Shown here one piece after another: positions 6,667 to 17,182 of a stretch of DNA of 64,000 bases. This DNA is from Pseudomonas sp. DNDY-54 (GTDB lineage: Bacteria > Pseudomonadota > Gammaproteobacteria > Pseudomonadales > Pseudomonadaceae). Location of the stretch: contig NZ_CP082271.1 of assembly GCF_019880365.1 (NCBI RefSeq), positions 3,906,001 through 3,970,000 on the forward strand. The letters run 5' to 3'. Under the pieces are notes generated by a model, which was given only the letters and a program-made list of their open reading frames with translations, had not been told where the DNA came from and did not search any database. Position 1 is the first letter of the stretch; each line of letters starts with the position of its first letter. Made by a program: the position numbers and the translations under genes.

Positions 6667-8664
6667 TCAGTCTTCCAGCAGCTCTTCGGCGACCGCGAGG
6701 ACGTTCTCGACGGTAAAGCCGAACTCCTCGAACAGCTGACCAGCCGGGGCCGACTCGCCGTAGGTGGTCATGCCGATGATGCGACCGTCGAGCCCGACGT
6801 ACTTGTACCAGTAGTCCGCGTGCGCTGCTTCGATGGCGATGCGCGCGCCGACTTCGACCGGCAGCACGTGCTGTTTCCAGGAAGCATCCTGAGCGTCGAA
6901 GACGCTGGTGCACGGCATCGACACGACTCGAACGTTGCGCCCCTGCTCGGTGAGCTTGTCGTACGCCTGAACGGCCAGACCGACTTCCGAACCGGTCGAG
7001 ATCAGGATCAACTCAGGCTCGCCGACACAGTTCTTCAGAATGTAACCACCCTTGGAAATGGATGCTTCGGTTTCGTTGTCGCGGATGTGATACGGCAGGT
7101 TCTGACGCGAGAAGATCAGCGCGCTTGGGCCGTCTTTGCGCTCGACCGCGTGCTTCCAGGCGACAGCGGACTCGACTGTGTCAGCCGGGCGCCAGGTGTC
7201 CAGGTTCGGTGTGGTGCGCAGGCTGGTCAGCTGCTCGATCGGCTGGTGAGTCGGGCCGTCTTCGCCAAGGCCGATGGAGTCATGCGTGAAGACGTAGAGC
7301 ACACGCTGCTTCATCAGCGCCGACATGCGCACCGCGTTGCGGGCGTACTCCATGAACATCAGGAAGGTTGCGCCGTAGGGGATCAGGCCGCCATGAAGGG
7401 CGACGCCGTTCATGATGGCGCTCATGCCGAACTCGCGCACGCCGTAATACATGTAATTGCCCGAAGCATCTTCGGCCACCACTGGCTTGCAGCCTTTCCA
7501 CAAGGTCAGGTTGGAACCGGCGAGGTCGGCCGAACCACCGAGCAACTCAGGCAGCAGCGGCCCGAAGGCATTCAGGCAGTTCTGGCTGGCCTTGCGGCTG
7601 GCGATGGTTTCGCCCTTGGTAGCGACTTCACGGATGAACTCGGAGGCCTTCTCGGCAAAGTCGGCCGGCAACTCGCCCGCCATACGCCGCTTGAATTCAG
7701 CGGCCAGGGCCGGAAATTCGGTTTCGTAGGCAGCGAAGCGCTTGTTCCATTCGTTTTCGGCGTCAGCACCCTTCTGCTTGGCGTCCCACTCCGCGTAGAT
7801 CTCGGCCGGAATTTCGAACGGGCCGTGGTTCCAGCCCAGCGCTTCGCGGGTCAGGGCGATTTCGGCATCACCCAGCGCGGCGCCGTGGGACTCTTCCTTG
7901 CCCTGCTTGTTCGGCGAACCAAAGCCGATGACGGTCTTGCAGCAGATCAGTGTCGGACGGTCGCTCTTGCGGGCGGTCTCCAAAGCGATCTGGATTTCCT
8001 CGGCGTCGTGACCGTTGACGTTGCGAATCACCTGCCAGCCATAGGCTTCGAAGCGGCGCGGGGTGTCATCGGTAAACCAGCCATGCACTTCGCCATCGAT
8101 GGAGATGCCGTTGTCGTCATAGAAGCCGATGAGCTTGTTCAGGCCCAGCGTGCCGGCCAGCGAGCAGACTTCATGGGAAATGCCTTCCATCAGGCAGCCG
8201 TCGCCCATGAACACATAGGTGTGGTGGTCGACAATCTTGTGCCCGTCGCGGTTGAACTGCGCGGCCATGACCTTTTCCGCCAGGGCAAAACCAACGGCAT
8301 TGGCCAGGCCTTGGCCCAGCGGGCCGGTGGTGGTCTCGACACCTGCGGTGTAGCCGAACTCGGGATGGCCCGGCGTCTTGCTGTGCAGCTGACGGAAGTT
8401 TTTCAGGTCGTCGATGGACAGGTCGTAGCCGGTCAGGTGCAGCAACGAGTAGATCAGCATCGAGCCGTGGCCATTGGACAGCACGAAACGATCACGGTCC
8501 GCCCACAGAGGGTTGGTCGGGCTGTGCTTCAGATGGTCGCGCCAGAGAACCTCGGCGATGTCCGCCATGCCCATGGGGGCACCCGGGTGGCCGCTGTTGG
8601 CTTTCTGCACAGCATCCATGCTGAGGGCGCGGATGGCATTGGCTCGCTCACGACGGCTGGGCAT
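6667..8664 (-). CDS. tkt: Transketolase
   Basis: This 665-residue thiamine-diphosphate enzyme transfers two-carbon units between ketose and aldose phosphates in the pentose phosphate pathway and supplies erythrose-4-phosphate to Epd. Visible are the N-terminal SGHPGAPMG motif (about residue 24), the ThDP/Mg motif GDGCLMEG near residue 153, the pyrimidine-domain segment THDSIGLGEDGPTHQPIE and the C-terminal domain ending in EELLED. Length matches bacterial TktA. It is probably transcribed from its own promoter in the short gap before the LysR gene; a REP unit separates it from epd. Confidence 0.97.
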   Translation of the reverse strand: MPSRRERANAIRALSMDAVQKANSGHPGAPMGMADIAEVLWRDHLKHSPTNPLWADRDRFVLSNGHGSMLIYSLLHLTGYDLSIDDLKNFRQLHSKTPGHPEFGYTAGVETTTGPLGQGLANAVGFALAEKVMAAQFNRDGHKIVDHHTYVFMGDGCLMEGISHEVCSLAGTLGLNKLIGFYDDNGISIDGEVHGWFTDDTPRRFEAYGWQVIRNVNGHDAEEIQIALETARKSDRPTLICCKTVIGFGSPNKQGKEESHGAALGDAEIALTREALGWNHGPFEIPAEIYAEWDAKQKGADAENEWNKRFAAYETEFPALAAEFKRRMAGELPADFAEKASEFIREVATKGETIASRKASQNCLNAFGPLLPELLGGSADLAGSNLTLWKGCKPVVAEDASGNYMYYGVREFGMSAIMNGVALHGGLIPYGATFLMFMEYARNAVRMSALMKQRVLYVFTHDSIGLGEDGPTHQPIEQLTSLRTTPNLDTWRPADTVESAVAWKHAVERKDGPSALIFSRQNLPYHIRDNETEASISKGGYILKNCVGEPELILISTGSEVGLAVQAYDKLTEQGRNVRVVSMPCTSVFDAQDASWKQHVLPVEVGARIAIEAAHADYWYKYVGLDGRIIGMTTYGESAPAGQLFEEFGFTVENVLAVAEELLED

Positions 8665-8759
8665 CGCTGAATCTCCTGCGGGGGTGTACTTGGAAAAAGG
8701 CGGCCATTTTCCCCTACCGAGGGTGGCGGGGCAATGACTGAAATAAGTCGCTCCACCAA

Positions 8760-9680
8760 TCAGTCGAGCAGGCTGACACCGCGACTGCCGATGTCCGGCA
8801 GATGCTCAAGCAGGTAATTCTTCATATGAGTCAGGGTTATCGGCGTCTCGCCGGCGGCGGGCCAGACCAGGTAGTAGCTGTCACCGGAACGTACCGCTGT
8901 GTCGAATGGCAGCATCAGCGAGCCCTTGTGCAGTTCGGCAGCGACCAGCGCCAGGTCACCGATCGAAACGCCATGCCCCTGCGCTGCAGCGGAAATGCCC
9001 AGTTCCAACGTGTCGAATAACTTGCCCTGTTGCCAGGCGACAGCATCGATCAGCCCGACTCGTTGAAGCCACCGCCGCCAATCGCGGCAGTCACGTGATG
9101 GATGAATGAGTTCGGCCGAGGCCAGCTGGGCAGCGGTCCAACCGTTATTTCCATGCACTTCTGGCGAGCACACCGGAACCAGCCACTCGTCAAACAGCTT
9201 GACCCGGTTCCAGTCTGCCGGAAAGCCACCGTGGCCCAACAGGATCGCGCAATCGAACGGCTCGTTATGGAAATCCACCGCATCCAGGTCCATCCAGGCA
9301 CTGGTGAGCTGCACCCGATTCTGCGGGTGTGTGAGCTGAAAATCTTCCAGCGCGCCCAGCAGCCATCGCATGGTCAAGGTGGACGGCGCTTTCAGCCGGA
9401 GCGCGTCCTGCTGGCGATTGACCGCAATACAGGCGTTTTCGAGGGTGCGGAAACCGACCTTGAGCTCCTGTGCCAATAGCCGTCCGGTGTCGGTGAGCGC
9501 GAGACGCGAGCCGCGCCGCTCGAACAATTGGCAGCCGAGGTTTTCCTCCAGCGTTTTCACGTGCCGGCTGACTGCGCTCTGAGTGATGCACAGGCTTTCG
9601 GCCGCCTGGGTAAAAGAACCGAATCGCGCCGCCACCTCGAAGGCGCGCAATGCGTACAGGGGTGGCATCCTGAGCGTCAT
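8760..9680 (-). CDS. LysR-family transcriptional regulator (GcvA-like)
   Basis: This regulator of about 306 residues has an N-terminal winged helix-turn-helix (LRAFEVAARFGSFTQAAESL, SAVSRHVKTLEENLG, LFERRG) and a C-terminal effector-binding domain. I prefer the start at 9680 (MTLRMPP), preceded by GGAGCGGGG, over 9698; a start at 9668 is also possible. It is divergent from the oxygenase-LysE pair and 166 bp away, the classic layout for a LysR regulator controlling its neighbour in response to a substrate or product. The effector is unknown; the linked genes suggest an amino acid. Confidence 0.88.
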   Translation of the reverse strand: MTLRMPPLYALRAFEVAARFGSFTQAAESLCITQSAVSRHVKTLEENLGCQLFERRGSRLALTDTGRLLAQELKVGFRTLENACIAVNRQQDALRLKAPSTLTMRWLLGALEDFQLTHPQNRVQLTSAWMDLDAVDFHNEPFDCAILLGHGGFPADWNRVKLFDEWLVPVCSPEVHGNNGWTAAQLASAELIHPSRDCRDWRRWLQRVGLIDAVAWQQGKLFDTLELGISAAAQGHGVSIGDLALVAAELHKGSLMLPFDTAVRSGDSYYLVWPAAGETPITLTHMKNYLLEHLPDIGSRGVSLLD

Positions 9681-9846
9681 GCCGCCCCGCTCCGGCATGA
9701 GTAAAACTCATCGCAGACGGCCTTTTTTTCCATTTTGCAACCCTCCGAACCCCACCAATACTGCGCCAGCAAGCGGGCCAGCATGCAGTGGCTTCGACTC
9801 ATAAGAAGAGGCACGCGCCTCGTATACATGTGCAGGGAAGGATGAC

Positions 9847-10743
9847 ATGTCCAATCGCGACTTTGACCTACTTTTGTCTGCCAGCACCCGAAACGGCGGC
9901 CTGAGCCAGGAGCAGATAGCGCGGATTCTCGAGTTCAAGCTGTTCGGCAATCCGAGCGGCTACCTGCTGCTGGACGGCGCGGAAATCGGTGAGATCCCCT
10001 CGACCCCAGCCTCCCGCTCCGAGCTCTGCAAGCCGGACGACACCAGCGAACGGCTACTGCTGCAGGCCACCGCACTGCTCGGCGAGCCGATCGGCTATGT
10101 ACAAGAATCCGGCGGTGCCATCGTCAACAACTTCTTCCCCCAGCAGATGCAATCGCGTGCCGCCACCTCGGACAGCTTCGACACCGAGCTCGACCTGCAT
10201 ACCGAGAACGCTTTTCACGCGATTCAGCCGGACTACCTGCTGCTGCTTTGTCTGCGCCAAGACCCCGCAGCCGAGGCGATCACCTACATTGCCTCAGTCG
10301 ACCGCATCCTTGAGCGATTGAGCTATGAACAACAGGCGTTCTTGCTCAACGAGCCGTACAACTTCTTCTCAGACTACGGGGCCAGCGAGAAGAACCAGCG
10401 CATCGACATCAACAAGCATCAGACCGTTCTGTACGGCGACCCCGATGCCCCTTTCTTCCGTTTCGACCCGCAGTTCATGGTCGCCTATAGCGAGCGTGCC
10501 CAACGCGCGTTGGATACCTTGCGCGGCGTTGCCTGGGAGGTGGTCGAGCCGGTGCGGCTCAGCCCCGGCGATCTGCTGATCATCGACAACCGTCGCACCG
10601 CCCATGCACGCAGCCCCTTCACGGCCCATTTCGATGGCAATGACCGCTGGATGCAACGCACCTTCGCCACCTGCAACCTGCGTTTCTATACCGAGCGACT
10701 GGGCAAAGCATCACGCATATTCGAATTGGTGACCGAACTATGA
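9847..10743 (+). CDS. Fe(II)/2-oxoglutarate oxygenase, clavaminate synthase/VioC-like
   Basis: This 298-residue TauD/TfdA-superfamily oxygenase carries the HxE variant of the iron triad: H118 and E120 in LDLHTENAFH and distal H253 in DNRRTAHARSPF. R271 (WMQRTF), 18 residues on, is placed to bind 2-oxoglutarate. HTENAFH and DNRR-x-x-HxRSPF are hallmarks of the clavaminate synthase, VioC, AsnO and KDO group, which hydroxylates free L-amino acids such as arginine, lysine or asparagine. The substrate is not readable. The gene has an AAGGAT site and overlaps lysE by 4 bp (ATGA), so hydroxylation and export are probably coupled. Confidence 0.85.
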   Translation: MSNRDFDLLLSASTRNGGLSQEQIARILEFKLFGNPSGYLLLDGAEIGEIPSTPASRSELCKPDDTSERLLLQATALLGEPIGYVQESGGAIVNNFFPQQMQSRAATSDSFDTELDLHTENAFHAIQPDYLLLLCLRQDPAAEAITYIASVDRILERLSYEQQAFLLNEPYNFFSDYGASEKNQRIDINKHQTVLYGDPDAPFFRFDPQFMVAYSERAQRALDTLRGVAWEVVEPVRLSPGDLLIIDNRRTAHARSPFTAHFDGNDRWMQRTFATCNLRFYTERLGKASRIFELVTEL

Positions 10744-11342
10744 ACGCCACCTACCTAGCCTTTGCCGCGGCGGTCGCGCTTCTGATTGCCTCACCGGGCC
10801 CGGTCGTCGCGCTGGTGATTGCCGATGCGCGGCGCAGCTGGCCCGCGTGGACCATTCTCGGCGGGGTGATTTCTGCGCAAGTGCTGATGATCGCCGCGCT
10901 GGTAATGATCTATCTGGCGCTGGATCTGGAGCCGGTCATTCTCGAATGGGGCCAGGTGATCGGTGGGCTCTACCTGATCTGGCTTGGCGCAGACGGTCTC
11001 TGCGGCGGGAATGACGAAGCGCCGGAGCAGGACCGCCCACACGCTCATTATTTCTGGCGTGCCATGGCGGTCGGCCTCTCGAACCCGAAGGACATCCTGT
11101 TCTTTCTCGCGTTCTTGCCGGGCTTCATCCTGCCCACCCAGCCATTTGCGCCGCAGGCGGTGGCATTGATCGCCATCTGGGCCTTGGTCGATATATCGAT
11201 TCTGGTCACCTACAGCCTGGTCTCGAGACGCCTGTCCAATCTCGATCGGTTACAGCGCGTACTCGATCTACTCCCGAGCTTCTTCCTGCTGGCCCTCGGG
11301 CTGGTGTCGTGCGGCATGGGCATCACCAGCTTGGTGAACTGA
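10740..11342 (+). CDS. LysE-family amino-acid exporter
   Basis: This 200-residue inner-membrane protein has about six hydrophobic segments and the LysE/RhtB layout: an N-terminal LIASPGPVVALVIADARR segment, a GLYLIWLGADG helix and SNPKDILFFLAFLPGF in the middle. Family members export basic or neutral amino acids and homoserine lactones by proton antiport. Its ATG overlaps the oxygenase stop codon, so the two are translationally coupled. The likely cargo is therefore the hydroxylated amino acid, or its excess precursor. This is context-based inference. Confidence 0.88.
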   Translation: MNATYLAFAAAVALLIASPGPVVALVIADARRSWPAWTILGGVISAQVLMIAALVMIYLALDLEPVILEWGQVIGGLYLIWLGADGLCGGNDEAPEQDRPHAHYFWRAMAVGLSNPKDILFFLAFLPGFILPTQPFAPQAVALIAIWALVDISILVTYSLVSRRLSNLDRLQRVLDLLPSFFLLALGLVSCGMGITSLVN

Positions 11343-11352
11343 CCCGCTTGTC

Positions 11353-11376
11353 CAATATCAAAACTTTTTGATATTG
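11353..11376. promoter_or_regulatory. Perfect 24-bp palindromic operator upstream of sahR-metK
   Basis: The arms CAATATCAAAA and TTTTGATATTG (11 bp each) flank a 2-bp centre (CT) with no mismatch. The site ends 41 bp before the ArsR-methyltransferase start codon and is the best candidate for that regulator's own operator. It overlaps a possible -10 (GATATT with TTGTCC upstream) and abuts a second -35, so a bound protein would repress either promoter. Confidence 0.7.
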
Positions 11377-11379
11377 CCA

Positions 11380-11408
11380 TTGCTGGACGAAAAACGACCG
11401 ACTAGACT
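11380..11408 (+). promoter_or_regulatory. Candidate sigma70 promoter for sahR-metK
   Basis: TTGCTG (11380-11385), a 17-bp spacer and TAGACT (11403-11408) form a plausible promoter. Transcription from it would begin only a few bases before the ATG at 11418, where no Shine-Dalgarno is seen, implying a leaderless or nearly leaderless message. The alternative promoter within the palindrome would leave a short leader. Confidence 0.45.
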
Positions 11409-11417
11409 GCGCGGCCT

Positions 11418-12419
11418 ATGAGCCTGCGTATTCCCCAGATCTCCTTGGATGACAGCGATCAGCTCGCCGCCCTGTGCAAGGCCGGCGGCGATTCGCTGCG
11501 CCTGAACGTTCTACGCGCGCTGGCCAGCGATTCGTTCGGGGTGCTCGAACTGGCGCAGATCTTCGCCACGGGGCAATCCGGTATCAGCCATCACCTCAAG
11601 GTGCTGACTCAAGCCGGCCTGCTGGCGACCCGCCGGGAAGGCAACGCGATCTTCTACCGCCGCGCCCTGCCCCAACCCGACAGCCTCGGCGGCAAGCTGC
11701 ATGCCGCGCTGCTGGACGAAGTGGACCAGCTGAGCCTGCCACTCGACGTGCAGGCGCGAATCGGGGCGGTGCATGCCCAGCGCAGCGCAGCCAGCGAAGA
11801 CTTTTTTGCACGGATGGCCGGCAGCTTTCAGGCACGGCAGGACATGATCGCCGGCTTCCCACAGTACCGCGACAGCGTTGTCGCGCTGCTCGATGCACTG
11901 AATCTTCCGGCTCGCTCCACAGCACTGGAAGTCGGTCCTGGGGATGGCAGCTTTCTGCCCGAGCTGGCGCACCGATTCGCTCGAGTAGTCGCGGTAGACA
12001 ACAGCCCGGCAATGCTCGAACTGGCTCGGTCGCGTTGCGAGCGGGACGCGCTGGGCAATGTCGAGCTGAAACTTGCCGACGCATTGCAGGACGAATGTCC
12101 GTCCGCCGACTGCGTTGTGCTGAACATGGTTTTGCATCATCTGGCCGCGCCGGGTGAAGCACTCAAGCAACTGGCACGGCTGGTGAACGTGGGCGGAAGC
12201 CTGCTGATCACCGAGCTTTGCAGCCATAACCAGAGTTGGGCCAGGGAGGCCTGCGGCGATCTGTGGTTGGGCTTTGAACAGGACGATCTGGCCCGTTGGG
12301 CCGATGCCGCGGGGCTCACGCCCGGCGAGAGCCTCTACATTGGCTTGAAGAACGGTTTTCAGATCCAGGCCCGGTACTTTTCCCGGCCCGCCCCTGACAG
12401 CCGACTCACCCACCGGTAA
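11418..12419 (+). CDS. sahR: ArsR-type regulator fused to SAM methyltransferase domain (SahR-like)
   Basis: This 333-residue protein joins an ArsR winged helix (about residues 15-85; recognition helix QSGISHHLKVLTQAGLL) to a class I methyltransferase-like domain (motif I ALEVGPGDGSFLPEL from residue 169, then VLNMVLHHLAAPGEAL). As I recall, ArsR-type regulators of this architecture next to SAM-cycle genes were described as SahR, which releases DNA on binding S-adenosylhomocysteine. The position 15 bp upstream of metK and the perfect palindrome in front support control of methyl metabolism. Whether the second domain still methylates anything or only senses SAH/SAM is unresolved. The gene name is by analogy. 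Confidence 0.82.
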   Translation: MSLRIPQISLDDSDQLAALCKAGGDSLRLNVLRALASDSFGVLELAQIFATGQSGISHHLKVLTQAGLLATRREGNAIFYRRALPQPDSLGGKLHAALLDEVDQLSLPLDVQARIGAVHAQRSAASEDFFARMAGSFQARQDMIAGFPQYRDSVVALLDALNLPARSTALEVGPGDGSFLPELAHRFARVVAVDNSPAMLELARSRCERDALGNVELKLADALQDECPSADCVVLNMVLHHLAAPGEALKQLARLVNVGGSLLITELCSHNQSWAREACGDLWLGFEQDDLARWADAAGLTPGESLYIGLKNGFQIQARYFSRPAPDSRLTHR

Positions 12420-12434
12420 TTTAGGAACCGATAG

Positions 12435-13625
<1,191 letters not shown>

Positions 13626-13639
13626 CCCGGCCCCAATCC

Positions 13640-13720
13640 GTAGGGTGGGCTTTAGCCCACTCCCGCGGAGCTGTTGCCAAATCGGTGAGCTGAAGCGGAA
13701 CGCCGCCCGGCCCACCCTAC
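13640..13720. repeat. REP doublet A (GTAGGGTGGGC type)
   Basis: One unit, GTAGGGTGGGCTTTAGCCCAC (13640-13660), folds into a small hairpin on its own. An inverted partial partner, GGCCCACCCTAC (13709-13720), follows about 50 bp on. This head-to-head arrangement is typical of REPIN-like elements. With doublet B and the terminator it fills most of the 326-bp gap between metK and the ABC exporter; no gene is seen there. Confidence 0.7.
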
Positions 13721-13737
13721 TGGACGGCCAAGCGCAT

Positions 13738-13776
13738 GAAAAAGCCCCGCCAGCGAAAGCCGGACGGGGCTTTTTT
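13738..13776. terminator. metK terminator
   Basis: The hairpin AAAAGCCCCG / CGGGGCTTTTTT has a run of six T on the plus strand and a matching A-tract on the other side, giving a strong intrinsic terminator for metK. It may also act on the minus strand for the convergent ABC operon. Confidence 0.85.
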
Positions 13777-13853
13777 ACAGGTGCGACGGTGCTCTGCCGC
13801 CCCGACAAGGCCGACGCCCCGCAGCACCGCTCGGCCTCGCCCCGCCCCAACCC

Positions 13854-13917
13854 GTAGGGTGGGCTTCAGCCCACCACCACGGACCTGCCAGCGACGCCGT
13901 GGGCTGACCCACCCTAC
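13854..13917. repeat. REP doublet B (GTAGGGTGGGC type)
   Basis: The unit GTAGGGTGGGCTTCAGCCCAC (13854-13874) is followed by an inverted full partner, GTGGGCTGACCCACCCTAC (13899-13917). It is the same repeat family as doublet A, 130-200 bp away, so the gap holds two REPIN-like elements flanking one terminator. Confidence 0.75.
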
Positions 13918-13951
13918 GAGACGGGCAGCGCAGCGAGAAGCCCCGCCCGGC

Positions 13952-14709
13952 TCAATTCTTCAACCGATACCCCGTCTTGAAGATCCACCAGATCAAGCCC
14001 AGACACAGCGCCAAGAAGCCCAGCGTCATCGCCAGGCTGATCCCGACGTTGACGTCGGACACCCCGTAGAAGCTCCAGCGGAATCCGCTGATCAGATACA
14101 CCACCGGATTGAACAGCGTGACCTTCTGCCAGACTGGCGGGAGCATTTCGATGGAGTAGAAGCTGCCACCCAGAAAGGCCAGCGGCATGACGATCAGTGA
14201 CGGCACGATTTGCAGCTTTTCCCAACCGTCTGCCCAGATGCCGATGATGAAACCGAAGAGGCAGAAGGTGATCGCAGTGAGCACCAGGAACAGCGCCATC
14301 ACCCACGGATGCGCGATCTCGTAATCGACGAACAACCGAGCGGTCAGCAGGATCACCAGGCCGAGAATGATCGACTTGGTTGCTGCAGCGCCGACATAGC
14401 CGATGACAATCTCAAGATACGACACCGGTGCCGAGAGCACCTCGTAGATTGTCCCTGAATAGCGCGGCATGTAGATGCCGAACGACGCATTGGAAATGCT
14501 CTCGGTAAGCAGCGCCATCATGATCAGGCCGGGGATGATGAACGCGCCGTAAGGGATGCCGTGCATTGCCTCCATCCGCGAGCCGATGGCCGAGCCAAAG
14601 ACAACGAAATACAACGAAGTGGATATGACTGGCGTGGCGATGCTCTGCAGCAGCGTGCGCCAGGTGCGCGCCAGCTCAAACAGGTAGATGGCGCGAATTG
14701 CGTGGAAAT

Positions 14710-14713
<4 letters not shown>
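13952..14713 (-). CDS. ABC-2 type transporter permease
   Basis: This 253-residue inner-membrane permease has about six transmembrane segments and resembles YadH/DrrB-type ABC-2 exporters. Visible are the cytoplasmic N-terminus FHAIRAIYLFELARTWRTLLQS, the helix STSLYFVVFGSAIGSRM and the conserved late segment PLAFLGGSFYSIEMLPPVWQ. Its start overlaps the ATPase gene by 4 bp, so the pair forms one exporter as a dimer of each subunit. The substrate is unknown; relatives export drugs, polysaccharide intermediates or lipids. Confidence 0.9.
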
Positions 14714-15639
<926 letters not shown>

Positions 15640-15686
15640 TGATGAATCACTCCGCAAAACATTTGGCTGCCGATTGTACGGCGCAG

Positions 15687-15706
15687 TTGATTAGCTCACT
15701 AATCAA
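15687..15706. promoter_or_regulatory. Perfect palindrome between ABC exporter and ferric reductase genes
   Basis: TTGATTAG and CTAATCAA flank a 4-bp centre (CTCA) with no mismatch. The size and AT-rich symmetry suit a MarR/SlyA- or TetR-family repressor. It lies 48 bp from the ABC ATPase start and 81 bp from the reductase start in the divergent promoter region, so it could control either. No MarR or TetR gene is encoded nearby. Confidence 0.5.
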
Positions 15707-15707
15707 T

Positions 15708-15726
15708 GTCATTGATAACGATCATG
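15708..15726 (+). promoter_or_regulatory. Fur-box-like sequence
   Basis: By hand this 19-mer matches the Fur consensus GATAATGATAATCATTATC at 12 of 19 positions, with the core TTGATAACGATCAT. It lies 60 bp upstream of a ferric-reductase-like gene, a plausible Fur target. The match is moderate. Confidence 0.35.
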
Positions 15727-15786
15727 CCCACTGCTGCATCGCAAGCGCATGCTCACATGCCTTCGCCACAGCAAGAGGGGCATGCC

Positions 15787-17118
15787 ATGCAACGGATCAG
15801 ACTGGCCTTCGTCACGCTGTTCATAGCCGTGACCCTTCTCTGGCTTAGCGCGGCAGGCGCCATCGCCGTTGAATACTCACGTTTCTGGCCGCTACGTGCT
15901 TACATGGTTCACTTCAGCGGCATCCTCTCGATCACTGCAATGAGCGTAGCGATCTACCTCGCCATCCGCCCCCTGTGGCTGGAACGCCTGTTTGACGGTC
16001 TGGACAAAAGCTATCGACTGCACAAGTGGCTGGGCATTGCCGCGCTGGTGGCTTCGGTCGTGCATTGGGGCTGGGCGCAGATCCCCAAATGGTTGGTTGG
16101 GTTTGGCTGGCTCGAACGCCCTGCACGTCGCGGGGCCGGTCAGGCACAGGAGGGGCTGTTCGGCTGGTTACACGAGCAACGCGGTTTTGCCGAGGATATT
16201 GGAGAGTGGGCATTTTATCTGGCGGCGCTGTTGATCATCCTCGCGCTGATCAAGCGATTCCCCTACCGCTGGTTTTTCAAGACGCATCGCTGGCTGGCCT
16301 TGGTTTACCTGGTCCTGGTGATCCACAGCCTGTTGCTGATGCCGATTGCTTATTGGACATCGTTGCTCGGCGTAACGGTGGCCGTGCTGCTTCTCGCCGG
16401 CACCTTCGCTGCGTTTGTCTCGCTCCAGCATCAGGTGGGCCGCAGGCGCCAAGTTGTCGGACACATCGAGGCGCTCACCTACCACGCTGACAACCGGGTG
16501 CTGCGCGTGGAAATCGCATTGGACGGCCCCTGGCCCGGGCATGCGACGGGTCAGTACGCCTTCGTCACCTTTGATGAAAAGGAAGGACCGCACCCATTCA
16601 GCCTGTCCAGTGCCTGGCAGAACGACGGGAAGCTAAGCTTCTCGATCAAGGGGCTGGGCGATTACACCCGCACATTGCCGAGCACCTTACACAGGGGCGA
16701 TGCGGTCATTGTGGAAGGCCCTTACGGCTGCTTCGATTTCCAAGGGCACACGCCAGGTCAGATCTGGGTCGCGGGCGGCATCGGCATTGCTCCTTTTCTC
16801 GCTCGACTACAGGCGTTAGCGGATCGCAACACGGCCAAGCCTGTCGACCTGTTCTATTGCACCAGCGCGCCGGACGCGGACTTCATCGACCGCGTACGCG
16901 AGCAGGCCACGCGCGCACGAGTTCGTTTGCACGTGCTAGTCGCTGGTGAGCAAGGCCGACTGACACCCGAGCGGCTTCGGCAAGACGTTGCCGACTGGCA
17001 TGAACGCGACATCTGGTTCTGCGGCCCAGTCGACTTTGGCGATGAGCTCCGGCGCGATCTGACGCGCCACGGCTTGCGGCCCAGCTATTTCCATCAGGAA
17101 CTGTTCAACATGCGCTAG
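15787..17118 (+). CDS. Ferric reductase-like transmembrane flavocytochrome
   Basis: This protein of about 443 residues combines a ferric-reductase-like haem b membrane domain (about residues 1-200, six hydrophobic segments; histidines in RLHKWLG, VVHWGWAQ, KTHRWLALVY and VIHSLLLM) with a cytosolic FAD/NAD(P) oxidoreductase module. FAD-binding HPFSLSSA, pyridine-nucleotide-binding VAGGIGIAPFLARL and the terminal FCGP motif are visible. It should move electrons from NAD(P)H across the membrane to ferric iron or another periplasmic acceptor. The ATG at 15787 is chosen because AGAGGGG lies 6-7 bp upstream. A Fur-like box upstream hints at iron control. Confidence 0.85.
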   Translation: MQRIRLAFVTLFIAVTLLWLSAAGAIAVEYSRFWPLRAYMVHFSGILSITAMSVAIYLAIRPLWLERLFDGLDKSYRLHKWLGIAALVASVVHWGWAQIPKWLVGFGWLERPARRGAGQAQEGLFGWLHEQRGFAEDIGEWAFYLAALLIILALIKRFPYRWFFKTHRWLALVYLVLVIHSLLLMPIAYWTSLLGVTVAVLLLAGTFAAFVSLQHQVGRRRQVVGHIEALTYHADNRVLRVEIALDGPWPGHATGQYAFVTFDEKEGPHPFSLSSAWQNDGKLSFSIKGLGDYTRTLPSTLHRGDAVIVEGPYGCFDFQGHTPGQIWVAGGIGIAPFLARLQALADRNTAKPVDLFYCTSAPDADFIDRVREQATRARVRLHVLVAGEQGRLTPERLRQDVADWHERDIWFCGPVDFGDELRRDLTRHGLRPSYFHQELFNMR

Positions 17119-17182
17119 CGCACGGAGCGAATCGACACGTGGGGGCAGAATGGCCACGAACCCACTGAGCAAGGATGCTCAC

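Noticed and set aside
6589..8670. 693-codon open frame on the plus strand opposite tkt
   Set aside because: It is an antisense shadow caused by high GC third-position bias; the minus-strand frame is unmistakably transketolase with all motifs, and the plus frame shows no family pattern or ribosome-binding site.
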